From Corynebacterium marinum DSM 44953 (GTDB taxonomy: Bacteria > Actinomycetota > Actinomycetes > Mycobacteriales > Mycobacteriaceae), in the NCBI RefSeq assembly GCF_000835165.1, contig NZ_CP007790.1:1798001-1862000 (forward strand): a stretch of 64,000 bases of DNA, in the 5' to 3' direction. Position numbers and translations under genes: made by a program. The notes under the pieces are model-generated. The model did not search any database and was not told where the DNA came from. It saw only the letters and a program-made list of their open reading frames with translations. Numbering within the stretch: the first letter of the stretch is position 1; each line of letters starts with the position of its first letter. Of the stretch, positions 26,729 to 35,733 are shown piece after piece.

Positions 26729-29482
26729 ATGGCAGAAGACCTGAACGCTAACGGCGCCAAGGACGACTCCAATTTCCCTTTGATCCGCGACGGCGTCGCC
26801 TCGTACCTGAACGACAACGACCCGGAGGAGACCCGCGAGTGGATGGATTCCCTCGACGGCCTGCTCTCCGAGTCCTCGCCGGAGCGCGCCCGTTACCTCA
26901 TGCTGCGTCTTCTGGAGCGTGCCTCGGCCAAGCGTGTCCCGCTGCCGAACCTGACCTCCACCGACTTCGTCAACACCATCCCCACCACCATGGAAGTCGA
27001 CTTCCCGGGCGATGAGGACATGGAGAAGCGCTTCCGCCGGTGGATCCGCTGGAACGCCGCCATCATGGTGCACCGCGCCCAGCGCCCCGAGATCGGCGTC
27101 GGCGGCCACATCTCCACCTACGCCTCCGCGGCCCCGCTCTACGAGGTCGGCTTCAACCACTTCTGGCGCGGCAAGGACCACCCGGGTGGCGGCGACCAGA
27201 TCTTCTTCCAGGGCCACGCCTCCCCCGGCATGTACGCCCGCGCCTTCCTCGAGGGCCGCCTCAGCGAGGACGACCTCGACGGCTTCCGCCAGGAGGTCTC
27301 CCGCGGCGAGGGCAACGGCATCCCCTCCTACCCGCACCCGCACGGCATGCCCGACTTCTGGGAGTTCCCGACCGTCTCCATGGGCCTGGGCCCGATGGAC
27401 GCGATCTACCAGGCACGATTCAACCGCTACCTGCACAACCGCGGCATCAAGGACACCTCCGAGCAGCATGTCTGGGCCTTCCTCGGCGACGGCGAGATGG
27501 ACGAGCCGGAGTCCCGCGGCCTCATCCAGCACGCCGCGCTGAACAACCTGGACAACCTCACCTTCGTGGTCAACTGCAACCTGCAGCGCCTCGACGGCCC
27601 CGTCCGCGGCAACACCCAGATCATCCAGGAGCTGGAGTCCTTCTTCACGGGCGCCGGCTGGAACGTCATCAAGGTCATCTGGGGCCGCGAGTGGGACGAA
27701 CTGCTGGCCAAGGACAAGGACGGCGCCCTGGTCACCGTCATGAACACCACCCCGGACGGCGACTACCAGACCTTCAAGGCCAACGACGGCGCCTACGTCC
27801 GCGAGCACTTCTTCGGCCGCGACGAGCGCACCCTCAAGCTCGTCGAGGACATGACCGACGAGGAGATCTGGGCCCTGCCCCGCGGCGGCCACGACTACCG
27901 CAAGGTCCACGCCGCCTACAAGCGCGCCCTGGAGACCAAGGACAAGCCGACCGTCATCCTCGCCTTCACCATCAAGGGCTACGGCCTGGGCCACAACTTC
28001 GAGGGCCGCAACGCGACCCACCAGATGAAGAAGCTGACCGCCGACGACCTCAAGGCCTTCCGCGACAAGCAGTCCATCCCGATCCCCGACGAGGTTCTCG
28101 ACGCCGACCCGTACCTCCCGCCGTACTACCACCCCGGCGAGGACGCCCCGGAGGTCCAGTACATGAAGAAGCGCCGCGAAGAGCTCGGCGGCTTCATCCC
28201 GGAGCGCCGCAGCACCTACACCCCGCTGCAGGTCCCCGACCTGGACAAGCTGCGCTCCGTGCGCAAGGGCTCCGGCAAGCAGGAGGTCGCCACCACCATG
28301 GCGCTCGTGCGTTCCTTCAAGGAGCTCATGCGCGACAAGGAGCTGGGCAAGCGCGTCGTGCCGATCATCCCGGACGAGGCCCGCACCTTCGGCCTGGACT
28401 CCTGGTTCCCCACCCTGAAAATCTACAACCCGCACGGCCAGAACTACGTGCCCGTCGACCACGACCTCATGCTGTCCTACCGCGAGGCCACCGACGGCCA
28501 GATCCTCCACGAGGGCATCAACGAGGCCGGTTCCATGGCCTCCTTCATCGCCGTCGGCTCCTCCTACGCCACCCACGGCGAGCCGATGGTCCCGCTGTAC
28601 ATCTTCTACTCGATGTTCGGCTTCCAGCGCACCGGCGACAGCATCTGGGCCGCCGCCGACCAGATGGCCCGGGGCTTCCTCATCGGCGCCACCGCCGGCC
28701 GCACCACCCTGACCGGTGAAGGCCTGCAGCACATGGACGGCCACTCCCAGATCCTGGCCTCCACCAACCCGGGAGTCGTCTCCTACGACCCGGCCTTCTC
28801 CTACGAGATCGCCCACCTGCTCCACGAGGGCATCGACCGCATGTACGGCCCCGGCCGCGGCGAGAACGTCATCTACTACCTCACCGTGTACAACGAGCCG
28901 GTCTCCCAGCCGGCCGAGCCGGAGAACCTCGACGTGGAGGGCCTGCACAAGGGCATCTACCTCTACTCCCCGGCCTCCGAGGCCGGCGTCGAGGGCCACG
29001 AGGCGTCCATCCTCGCCTCCGGCATCGGGATGAGCGCCGCCCTGAAGGCACGCGACATCCTGGCCGCGGACTACAACATCCAGGCCAACATCTTCTCCGT
29101 CACCTCCTGGGTCGAACTGGCCCGCGACGGCGCCGCGAAGAACAAGGAGCAGCTGCGCAACCCGGGTGCCGAGATCGAGACCCCGTTCGCCACCAAGCAG
29201 CTCAACCAGGTCGACGGCGAGACCTACGTGGCGGTCTCCGACTTCGCCACCGACCTGCAGGAGCAGATCCGCGCCTTCGTCCCGGGCGAGTACATCGTCC
29301 TCGGCGCCGACGGCTTCGGCTTCTCCGACACCCGCCCGGCCGCCCGCCGGTACTTCAACATCGACGCCGAGTCCATCGTCGTCGCCGTCCTCATGGGTCT
29401 GGCCCGCGAGGGCAAGATCGACATCTCCGTGGCCGCCCAGGCCGCCGAGAAGTACCAGCTCGACGACCCGACCGTGGTCTAG
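26729..29482 (+). CDS. aceE: Pyruvate dehydrogenase E1 component (homodimeric)
   Basis: A 917-residue thiamine-diphosphate enzyme that decarboxylates pyruvate and passes the acetyl group to the lipoyl E2, feeding the TCA cycle. Length agrees with corynebacterial AceE (~920). The ThDP motif is [28 protein letters not shown] near residues 252-275, and the partner regions ([34 protein letters not shown]) are present. ATG at 26729 follows GGAGG at 8 bp. A strong terminator comes right after the stop. Confidence 0.97.
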   Translation: MAEDLNANGAKDDSNFPLIRDGVASYLNDNDPEETREWMDSLDGLLSESSPERARYLMLRLLERASAKRVPLPNLTSTDFVNTIPTTMEVDFPGDEDMEKRFRRWIRWNAAIMVHRAQRPEIGVGGHISTYASAAPLYEVGFNHFWRGKDHPGGGDQIFFQGHASPGMYARAFLEGRLSEDDLDGFRQEVSRGEGNGIPSYPHPHGMPDFWEFPTVSMGLGPMDAIYQARFNRYLHNRGIKDTSEQHVWAFLGDGEMDEPESRGLIQHAALNNLDNLTFVVNCNLQRLDGPVRGNTQIIQELESFFTGAGWNVIKVIWGREWDELLAKDKDGALVTVMNTTPDGDYQTFKANDGAYVREHFFGRDERTLKLVEDMTDEEIWALPRGGHDYRKVHAAYKRALETKDKPTVILAFTIKGYGLGHNFEGRNATHQMKKLTADDLKAFRDKQSIPIPDEVLDADPYLPPYYHPGEDAPEVQYMKKRREELGGFIPERRSTYTPLQVPDLDKLRSVRKGSGKQEVATTMALVRSFKELMRDKELGKRVVPIIPDEARTFGLDSWFPTLKIYNPHGQNYVPVDHDLMLSYREATDGQILHEGINEAGSMASFIAVGSSYATHGEPMVPLYIFYSMFGFQRTGDSIWAAADQMARGFLIGATAGRTTLTGEGLQHMDGHSQILASTNPGVVSYDPAFSYEIAHLLHEGIDRMYGPGRGENVIYYLTVYNEPVSQPAEPENLDVEGLHKGIYLYSPASEAGVEGHEASILASGIGMSAALKARDILAADYNIQANIFSVTSWVELARDGAAKNKEQLRNPGAEIETPFATKQLNQVDGETYVAVSDFATDLQEQIRAFVPGEYIVLGADGFGFSDTRPAARRYFNIDAESIVVAVLMGLAREGKIDISVAAQAAEKYQLDDPTVV

Positions 29483-29500
29483 CCTTTCCGGTTGGTCGCA

Positions 29501-29547
29501 GCCGCCCACCACGCCTCCCCCTCGAGGGGTGGCGTGGTGGGCGGTTT
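29501..29547 (+). terminator. Rho-independent terminator of aceE
   Basis: A GC-rich inverted repeat GCCGCCCACCACGCC / GGCGTGGTGGGCGGT about 20 bp after the stop, with a CTCCCCCTCGAGGGGT loop and a TTTCTC run. Rightward orientation. Confidence 0.85.
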
Positions 29548-29580
29548 CTCGTGGTCGGGCTGGCCTTGCGCAGCCTGGCC

Positions 29581-29802
29581 CGGGCCGCGGGGCGGGCCCC
29601 GCCCATCCACTTCATGCCCCCTTAAGAAGTCCTCGCGGTGTTTGCCCGGGTCTTAAGGGGGCGCGGAGTGTCCCCGTCTCCCGCGGTGGCGGGCCCGGGC
29701 CGCGGGGCGGGCACCGGCCATCCACTTCATGCCCCCCTTAAGAAGTCCCTGCGGTGTTTGCCCGGGCTTTAAGGGGGGCGCGGAGTGTCCCCGTCTCCCG
29801 CG
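29581..29802. repeat. Two tandem ~105 bp GC-rich elements, each with a CTTAAG-centred hairpin
   Basis: Copy 1 is 29581-29684, copy 2 is 29696-29802; both begin CGGGCCGCGGGGCGGGC and end CCCCGTCTCCCGCG. Each carries two complementary arms, GCCCCCTTAAG...CTTAAGGGGGC in copy 1 (29616-29626 and 29652-29662) and GCCCCCCTTAAG...TTAAGGGGGGC in copy 2. In copy 2 both arms gain one base pair, so C5/G5 becomes C6/G6. They lie between the aceE terminator and the DUF1707 gene and are not convincingly coding. Confidence 0.85.
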
Positions 29803-29876
29803 CAGCCTGCAAAGCCCCGGGTCCGGCCCCCGTGGGGTTATCCTGAGGGGAGTTCTACTGAAGGAGACCTCCCCCG

Positions 29877-30536
29877 ATGAACCCCAGCATGAACCGTCCC
29901 CGGCAGCCCCGCGACGAGGACCGCGAGCAGCTCCAGGCCGACCTCACCCGGCTGGTGGGCGCGGGGCGTCTGCAGTTCGAGGAGTTCGACCGGCTCTGCA
30001 ATGTGGTGTGGTCGACGCAGGACAAGGGGGTGCTGGACCGGATCCGGGCGCAGTACCTGACCCACTACGCACCCCAGCAGCCCCAGCCCCCGCAGCACCA
30101 GCAACCTCCCCAGCAGCCGGTGCCCATGGCCCAGCCCGGCGCGCAGCACGTGATGCCGGTGGAGGGGCAGCCGGCGGCCTCCACGATGGGCAACATCCGG
30201 CGTACCGGGGAGTGGACGGTACCCGAGTATTCGATGTTCAAGTTGACGGGGTCGACGCTGCACCTGGACCTGCGGCGGGCGAACGCGGCGGCGCCGGTGT
30301 GCACGTTCGAGATTCAGGCGGCGATGTCGTCGATAGAGATCGTCGTGCCGCCGGGGGTGTACGTGGAGAACCGGATCAAGGATCTGTTCTCGTCGGTGAA
30401 TATCCAGACCACCCAGCCCCTGCCGGGGGCGCCGCGGGTGGTGCTCACGGGGTCGATCAAGGGGTCGGGGCTGAACGTGACGACGAAGCAGGCGCCTCCG
30501 CAGAACAGCCTGTGGAGCCGACTGATGGGCAGCTAG
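29877..30536 (+). CDS. DUF1707 domain protein with C-terminal LiaF-like beta-helix domain
   Basis: A 219-residue protein. Residues ~10-60 are the DUF1707 SHOCT-like domain (RDEDREQLQADLTRLVGAGRLQFEEFDRLCNVVWS); residues 65-95 are a Gln/Pro-rich linker; residues ~100-215 show a repeating strand pattern like the C-terminal domain of LiaF/YvqF 'cell wall-active antibiotic response' proteins (LHLDLRRANAAAP, IVVPPGVYVENRIKDLF). A strong GGAG precedes the ATG at 29877. It has no membrane segment. Its stop overlaps the convergent serine-hydrolase stop by 4 bp. Confidence 0.82.
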   Translation: MNPSMNRPRQPRDEDREQLQADLTRLVGAGRLQFEEFDRLCNVVWSTQDKGVLDRIRAQYLTHYAPQQPQPPQHQQPPQQPVPMAQPGAQHVMPVEGQPAASTMGNIRRTGEWTVPEYSMFKLTGSTLHLDLRRANAAAPVCTFEIQAAMSSIEIVVPPGVYVENRIKDLFSSVNIQTTQPLPGAPRVVLTGSIKGSGLNVTTKQAPPQNSLWSRLMGS

Positions 30537-31342
30537 CCGGCCAACTCTTCCCAGATCGCGGCGTTGGTGTCGGACCACAGGGGTTTGGCCCAGTCGCCGA
30601 AGGGGCGGTCGGTAAGCGCGACCATGGCGCGGCCGGTGTCGGGGGCGACCCAGATGTAGGTGCCGGACTGGCCGAAGTGCCCGAAGGTGTCGGCGGGCAT
30701 GTTGGGGCCGGTCCAGTGGGGGTCCTTGGCGCCCTTGATCTCGAAGCCGAGGCCCCAGGGGCAGGGTTTCATCATGCCGTAGCCGGGGACGATGCCGGCG
30801 AGGTCGGGGAACTGGATGGTGGTGGCCTCGGCAAGCGTGGAGGGGTGCAGGAGGGTGGGGTGCATCAGTTCCAGGAGGAAGGTGATCAGGTCGTGGGCGG
30901 TGCCCTCGGCCTCCCAGCCGGCTGCGCCGCGCAGGCGGGTCCACTCCATGCCGAGGGGTTCCATGACGCCCTGGCGGAGGTATTCGGCGAAGTCCATGCC
31001 GGCGGCTTCGGAGACGGCGTCGGCAAGGATCTGGAAGCCGTGGTTGGAGTAGATGCGGCGCTCCCCCACCCCGCGCACGCGATCGCCCTCGTTGAAGCCG
31101 ACGCCGGAGGCGTGTGCCAGGAGGTGGCGGACAGTTGACCCCGAAGGGCCCAACGGGGTGTCCAGCTCGAAGATGCCCTCCTCCACGGCCATGAGGAAAC
31201 CGAAGGCGCTTAAGGGTTTGGTCACGCTCATCAGCTCGAAGACCTTGCCCAGGTCGCCGATGCGGTGGATGTCATCGCCGTCGATCACCGCCGCGGCATA
31301 GTTGTCGACGGGCCATTGCTTCACCAGATCCAGAGCCTTCAC
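30533..31342 (-). CDS. Beta-lactamase-family serine hydrolase
   Basis: A 269-residue cytoplasmic-looking protein with the serine-hydrolase active site: SVTK (S-x-x-K, near residue 40) and YSNHG (Y-x-N, near ~100). The third K/H-T/S-G box is replaced by FGHFGQSGT. Such class C-like enzymes act as esterases or D-peptidases more often than as beta-lactamases. No signal peptide is seen. The stop meets the DUF1707 stop; the next upstream gene on the strand is an alpha/beta hydrolase 6 bp away. Confidence 0.88.
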   Translation of the reverse strand: MKALDLVKQWPVDNYAAAVIDGDDIHRIGDLGKVFELMSVTKPLSAFGFLMAVEEGIFELDTPLGPSGSTVRHLLAHASGVGFNEGDRVRGVGERRIYSNHGFQILADAVSEAAGMDFAEYLRQGVMEPLGMEWTRLRGAAGWEAEGTAHDLITFLLELMHPTLLHPSTLAEATTIQFPDLAGIVPGYGMMKPCPWGLGFEIKGAKDPHWTGPNMPADTFGHFGQSGTYIWVAPDTGRAMVALTDRPFGDWAKPLWSDTNAAIWEELAG

Positions 31343-31348
31343 AACACC

Positions 31349-32371
31349 TCACTCTAGCCGGAGCAGGAGCCGGTCGATCGCGGCGTTGAGGATCTCGGGT
31401 GCCTCGAGGGGGATCATGTGGCCGGCGTCCGGGGCGGTCTGCAGCCAGGCTTCGGGCCAGATCTCGATGAGCCTTTCGGCCTGGCCGAGCGGGGTGACGT
31501 TGTCCTTTTCACCGGCGATGACGTAGCCGGGGATGCCCTGCAGGTAGGGGCCGGCGGCGAGTTCGTCGTGGACCTGGAGGTCCTCGAAGAATCCGACGAA
31601 GGTCTCCAGGGGAGTCTCGTGGATCATGGCGGCGTGGAACTGGATGATGTCGTAGTCGATGCGCCGGTGGAAAATGGCGACCGCGAGCGTCGGCGCCAGG
31701 ATCGCGGCGGCCTGCTGGCGGAATTTCTTCGCCTCGTCGGGCTGGGTCTCCACGGCGTTGTAGACCTGGTCGGCGACCGGGGAGGCGAGGAGCTGAGGCA
31801 GGCCCTGATCGGCCAGCGCCTCGATGGAGGTGGACACCAGGACGATGCCGGCGATCCGGCCCCAGAGCTCCGGTGGGCAACGGCGCACCAGGTTCAGCGC
31901 CACCAGCCCGCCGAGGGAGTGGCCCACCAGGATGACGGGTCCGCAGACGTCGCGGGCGCGCAGGACCGCCAGGGCGTCGTCGGCGGCACCCTCGACGGTG
32001 CACCGGGCGGGGTCGACGCGACCGGTCTGGCCGTGTCCGCGGGTGTCCAGCAGCAGGAGCCGCGCGGAGGGCCAGCGTGCACGCAGATGGTCGACCTGGC
32101 GGTAGAAGGATTCCGCGGGGATGGAGAAGCCGTGGAGGAAGAGCACGGTGGGGGCGTCGGGGCGCACGGGGCCGTACTCGTACCAGTGGATGCGGATGCC
32201 GTCGCTGTCGACGGTGCCGGTGCGGTCGATGCCCGTCAGGCCCGGCTCGCGGCTGCCCGAGTGCAGCGCGCCGATCTCCAGCGCCAGGCGGCGGCGGCCG
32301 TTCGGCGTCAGCTGCAGCGCCCAGCTGCGCAGGCGCGACAGGGGGCGCGCCAGGGGAAAAGTCATGGGCAT
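31349..32371 (-). CDS. Alpha/beta hydrolase fold protein
   Basis: A 340-residue hydrolase with the oxyanion segment LFLHGFSIPAESFYR (~82), the nucleophile elbow VGHSLGGLVALN (~152), and His in DAGHMIPLEAPE (~318) for the triad. The frame extends far upstream, but the conserved part starts at the ATG at 32371 or at 32365. It overlaps nothing and is followed by the serine-hydrolase gene 6 bp away, so the two are probably co-transcribed. Substrate unknown. Confidence 0.86.
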   Translation of the reverse strand: MPMTFPLARPLSRLRSWALQLTPNGRRRLALEIGALHSGSREPGLTGIDRTGTVDSDGIRIHWYEYGPVRPDAPTVLFLHGFSIPAESFYRQVDHLRARWPSARLLLLDTRGHGQTGRVDPARCTVEGAADDALAVLRARDVCGPVILVGHSLGGLVALNLVRRCPPELWGRIAGIVLVSTSIEALADQGLPQLLASPVADQVYNAVETQPDEAKKFRQQAAAILAPTLAVAIFHRRIDYDIIQFHAAMIHETPLETFVGFFEDLQVHDELAAGPYLQGIPGYVIAGEKDNVTPLGQAERLIEIWPEAWLQTAPDAGHMIPLEAPEILNAAIDRLLLRLE

Positions 32372-32414
32372 AAACGCTACCTGTTCGATACTTCCTGAGT
32401 GTCCGCTGCCCCAG

Positions 32415-33557
32415 TCAGGTGAAGTCACCTTTCCGGGGTTCGTCGGATTCTTCCGTCGTTCTGCTGTGGAGTTCCTTCTGCTCTCCATGTTTTCCCAGCG
32501 ACGCAGCTGTGGAGAATAACCACCGATCGTCCGCGCCACGCTCGACGCTAACTCCTTCAGGGGAAACTATGACCCTGATGGGTTCGTCGAGCTTCTCGGT
32601 AGCGATGACCGTTACGGCGAGCCATGCGTCATGCAGAGCGCGGATCCGGCGAAACTCTGCGGCCAAGAGAACTAGTTCCCGGAAGTCATGCGCCCTCTCA
32701 CCGAGATCTCCCTTTGCGTCCGCGACACGCGGCCAGAGGAGCGGACCCACCAGTTTATCGGCAACTTTTTTCATCAACTTGGCCGGTGAACCTGGCCCTT
32801 CATCCAGGTCCTCGACTGGCGTGGAGACCTCAAGCTCAGTGCTGGGGAACAAGGTCCTCTGAAAATCTTTCTCAGATCTGATCGATTCCAGCAGACTCTT
32901 TTCAGATGAAGTGGTTGGCTTGGATCTGGTAGTCGCCAGTGACTCAATTGTCGGCTCTTCAATCAACTGCTCAATGAATTCAACATTCAGTGAATGCCCT
33001 GGCAAAGCTTTTTGGACCAATCGCTTAATGTGAATCTCATCGTTGTAGAAGAGGGCACGGAACTGGTCTGCAAGCAACAATCGCATAGACCGGAAGGAGT
33101 CCCTGACAAGGTCAAGGTCATAGAGAAGCGTGTGCGGCAGTGTCACTTTCTTGTTGGACACCAGCACATCTATCAAAGCATCGACTTCCCGAACCAGGTA
33201 CTCCGAGCTACGAAGGTCAAGACCGTTTCCTTCGCGATGGACCCTCCCCCATCGTCCCATCATTTCTGTGAGCCACTCGATTCTCTGTGCCTGTTCGTGA
33301 GAAGTCTCAACAAACTTGCGCTGCTGGCGGAGCTCCCAGGTCTGCCAGAGTGCAGCTCCCGAATCTGCGATCTGCAGCGTACAGCTGAGTGGCCCAGGGA
33401 TGGGCATATGCGGTGGACGAGGCGCCGGCGTGGGATCCCCTCCCCCAGGTCTGAATCCATCGGATCTGCCTGAGAGCGCGTTCCATGCGATGGTGCCCCC
33501 CTGGTAGACGACCTCCCAGAAGCTTCCGTCGTCTTTCTGAACGATATGAACAGCCAT
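32415..33557 (-). CDS. Orphan hypothetical protein (380 residues)
   Basis: No family recognised. The sequence is AT-richer and less biased in codon choice than neighbours, with a Pro-rich segment at ~40-55 (PAPRPPHMPIPGP), then a helical region rich in charged residues (~75-300: RQQRKFVETSHEQAQRIEWLTEMMGRW), and a C-terminal part with AAEFRRIRALHDAWLAVTVIATEKLDEPIRVIVSPEGVSVERG. No signal peptide or membrane span. Likely horizontally acquired. The ATG at 33557 has only weak ribosome-site character. Confidence 0.6.
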   Translation of the reverse strand: MAVHIVQKDDGSFWEVVYQGGTIAWNALSGRSDGFRPGGGDPTPAPRPPHMPIPGPLSCTLQIADSGAALWQTWELRQQRKFVETSHEQAQRIEWLTEMMGRWGRVHREGNGLDLRSSEYLVREVDALIDVLVSNKKVTLPHTLLYDLDLVRDSFRSMRLLLADQFRALFYNDEIHIKRLVQKALPGHSLNVEFIEQLIEEPTIESLATTRSKPTTSSEKSLLESIRSEKDFQRTLFPSTELEVSTPVEDLDEGPGSPAKLMKKVADKLVGPLLWPRVADAKGDLGERAHDFRELVLLAAEFRRIRALHDAWLAVTVIATEKLDEPIRVIVSPEGVSVERGADDRWLFSTAASLGKHGEQKELHSRTTEESDEPRKGDFT

Positions 33558-33787
33558 TATTCTCTAGCCTCTCGGTCTCGGAGAAATTTCCAGACTACCG
33601 GTATCTCTTCCCTGCTACGAAGAGAAACTAAGGAGGACGACAAAGCAGCAGTCTGGTGGACCAAATGTCATCCGGATTTTTTCCGGCTAATTCATTCTGG
33701 TCTGATGGTTCTACTCCTCTCCTGTTTTCCTCCCGACTGGGGCGAGTTAAAAAGATCCTAAAAGCCCCATCATCTAGGATCGTGGTC

Positions 33788-34030
33788 ATGATCTCTCCCG
33801 AACTGGCCAGCATCATTGAGGAGGCCTCCGGACTGGAGGCCGAGGCACTCACCCCGGACGCGAAGCTGCGCGAGCTGGGCATCACGTCGCTGTCGATGAT
33901 CGAGATCGCCGTGCGCGCGGAGGACGCCTTCGGCGTCCGGCTTTATGACGACGTCGTGTACAACCTCCAGACCGTCGGCGACCTCGCCGCACACATTGAG
34001 GCTGAGACAGACTCACCGGACGGGGCTTAG
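33788..34030 (+). CDS. Stand-alone acyl carrier protein
   Basis: An 80-residue protein with the ACP fold: ELASIIEEASGLEAEALTPDAKLRELGITSLSMIEIAVRAEDAFGVRLYDDVVYNLQTVGDLAAHIE. The phosphopantetheine Ser would be in GITSLSMIE (near residue 36), where the usual D-S-L is T-S-L. It carries growing acyl chains for fatty acid, polyketide or lipid synthesis. No synthase is next to it. ATG at 33788. Confidence 0.8.
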   Translation: MISPELASIIEEASGLEAEALTPDAKLRELGITSLSMIEIAVRAEDAFGVRLYDDVVYNLQTVGDLAAHIEAETDSPDGA

Positions 34031-34058
34031 ACACCATCCCGGTCGGCGGCCATCGGGA

Positions 34059-34661
34059 TCACTGGATCGGGAACGTCTGGGTGCCAAGGTCGTCGTCTGC
34101 GATGAGCTCGACGGGCGTCGTCTCATCGGTGAGCTCATAAGCGACGGCGTTGGAAATAGTGCCACCCGGCTTGATTTCCGCCGACTGGGTGTCCTGGGTC
34201 GCCGGGTCTGGATGCCCTGCCACATCTAGTTTGTTCACGATGTTCGGATCGTTGTCCTGAACAGCATCGAATGCGAAGATCCATTTCGAGTTGGCGGTCA
34301 CTCCCTCATCCGATTTGTTGGTGATGTCGTAGAAGAACGCGATGACGGGCGTATCTCCGTGTTCATTTCCCGGCTCGCCTACCGCGATCTTCCGCACGTC
34401 GGTGATCCGGATCGTCACGTCGTCCCTTTCGAGGACGCCATCGACGAAATACTCTGTCGCATCCGTGTTGGCGGCCGGAACCTCAGCAGATGTTTCTGCG
34501 CTCGCTGTCGGAGTTGTGGAAGGCGAGATTTCAGTTGTCGTGCTCTGCTCCTCAGCCGTCGCCGGCCCGGCCGATTCAGCGCCGTCATCCCCACACGCAC
34601 TCAACGTCAGGGCAAGTCCCGCACTCGTAGCCAAGACGAATATCCGTCGCGAAAATTTCAT
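34059..34661 (-). CDS. Putative lipoprotein with DUF5067/DUF4352-like domain
   Basis: A 200-residue protein. The N-terminus is a lipoprotein signal (LTLSAC lipobox at ~24-29), then a Thr/Ser/Ala-rich linker to ~65. The C-terminal ~125 residues match the immunoglobulin-like pattern of DUF4352/DUF5067 proteins (VLERDDVTIRITDVRKIAV, IAFFYDITNKSDEGVTANSKWIF, GGTISNAVAYELTDETTPVEL). The ATG at 34661 follows GGAGATCACT at correct spacing. Located on the outer face of the membrane; role unknown. Confidence 0.8.
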   Translation of the reverse strand: MKFSRRIFVLATSAGLALTLSACGDDGAESAGPATAEEQSTTTEISPSTTPTASAETSAEVPAANTDATEYFVDGVLERDDVTIRITDVRKIAVGEPGNEHGDTPVIAFFYDITNKSDEGVTANSKWIFAFDAVQDNDPNIVNKLDVAGHPDPATQDTQSAEIKPGGTISNAVAYELTDETTPVELIADDDLGTQTFPIQ

Positions 34662-34789
34662 AGTGATCTCCAAGTAACGTGTTCAGAATTGAAAGGACAA
34701 ATAGTTTCCGGCTCAAGCTTATGACATGCAGTCTGGCCCCATGCGCCCTCCTCCACTTTGACGCGCACGATCCGGCGTAACGGAGGACA

Positions 34790-35608
34790 ATGGCGGACAT
34801 GACCGCCAGCATCAGCTACCTGACCGACATGGACGGCGTCCTCATCCGCGAAGGCGAGATGATCCCGGGCGCCGACCGCTTCCTGCAGGCCCTGCGGGAC
34901 AACGGCATCGAGTTCATGGTGCTCACCAACAACTCGATCCACACCCCGCGGGACCTTTCGGCACGTCTGGCCGCCACAGGGCTACGGATCCCGGCCGACC
35001 GGATCTGGACCTCGGCCACCGCCACCGCCCATTTCCTGGCCAATCAGCGTGAGGAGGGCACGGCCTACGTGGTCGGCGAATCCGGACTGACCACCGCCCT
35101 GCACGCCAAGGGGTGGATCCTCACGGACTCGAAACCGGAATTCGTGGTCCTGGGCGAGACCCGCACCTACTCCTTCGAGGCGATCACCACCGCCATCAAC
35201 CTCATCCTGGGCGGGGCGCGCTTCATCTGCACCAACCCGGACGTCACCGGCCCGGCCCCCCAGGGCGTGCTGCCGGCGACGGGTGCCGTGGCTGCGCTGA
35301 TCACGGCGGCGACGGGGATGCGCCCGTACTACATCGGCAAGCCGAACCCGGTGATGATGCGCTCGGCCCTGAACACCATCGGCGCCCACTCGGAGAACGC
35401 GGTGATGATCGGCGACCGCATGGACACCGACGTCAAGTCCGGCCTGGAGGCCGGCATGCGCACCATCCTGGTCCGCTCCGGCATCTCCGACGACGCGGAG
35501 ATAGACAGGTACCCCTACCGCCCCACCCGCGTCATCGATGACATCGGGCAGCTCGCGGACCACGTGCTGGACCCCTTCGGGGACGGGCACTACAGCACTG
35601 AGGTGTAA
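34790..35608 (+). CDS. HAD-IIA hydrolase (NagD-like sugar-phosphate phosphatase)
   Basis: A 272-residue HAD protein: motif I YLTDMDGVLIREGEMIPGA near the start, motif II VLTNNSIHTPRDLS, the cap region, and motif III/IV YIGKPNPVMMRSAL and MIGDRMDTDVKSGLEAGMRTILV. This is the NagD/AraL pattern of the HAD-IIA group, which hydrolyses sugar or nucleoside phosphates in the cytoplasm. The start could be 34790 or the ATG at 34799; GGAGG lies just ahead of both. It is followed within 8 bp by a ~80 bp repeat. Confidence 0.9.
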   Translation: MADMTASISYLTDMDGVLIREGEMIPGADRFLQALRDNGIEFMVLTNNSIHTPRDLSARLAATGLRIPADRIWTSATATAHFLANQREEGTAYVVGESGLTTALHAKGWILTDSKPEFVVLGETRTYSFEAITTAINLILGGARFICTNPDVTGPAPQGVLPATGAVAALITAATGMRPYYIGKPNPVMMRSALNTIGAHSENAVMIGDRMDTDVKSGLEAGMRTILVRSGISDDAEIDRYPYRPTRVIDDIGQLADHVLDPFGDGHYSTEV

Positions 35609-35615
35609 CCGGCTC

Positions 35616-35694
35616 GTGTCAGGATCAAGCTGATCCTTCCCTCCCCCGCCCCCTGACGGACCCGCCCGGGCGAGTTTCAGCCCGTCCCCGACAC
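35616..35694. repeat. ~79 bp GTGTC...GACAC repeat, left copy (R1)
   Basis: Starts GTGTCAGGATCAAGCTGAT and ends GTCCCCGACAC. The first 22 nt differ from R2 at two positions and the last 27 match at about 21. The middle is divergent and C-rich. Near its start is a palindrome AGGATCA-N3-TGATCCT. GTGTC/GACAC give terminal complementarity. It lies between the HAD-IIA gene and the DUF559 gene. Confidence 0.7.
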
Positions 35695-35733
35695 GGCGTG
35701 CGGCCGATCCCCTCCTCTGCCAGACTGAGCCCC

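Noticed and set aside
26723..29512. A 929-codon frame antisense to aceE
   Set aside because: Only an effect of the strong third-position GC bias of aceE. The translation is Val/Gly/Asp-rich and without motifs.
29581..29802. A coding interpretation of the aceE downstream repeats
   Set aside because: The frames through the repeats are interrupted or rich in Pro/Arg/Gly, without start and ribosome site, and the two copies differ by single-base indels that would break the frame while the hairpin arms remain matched.
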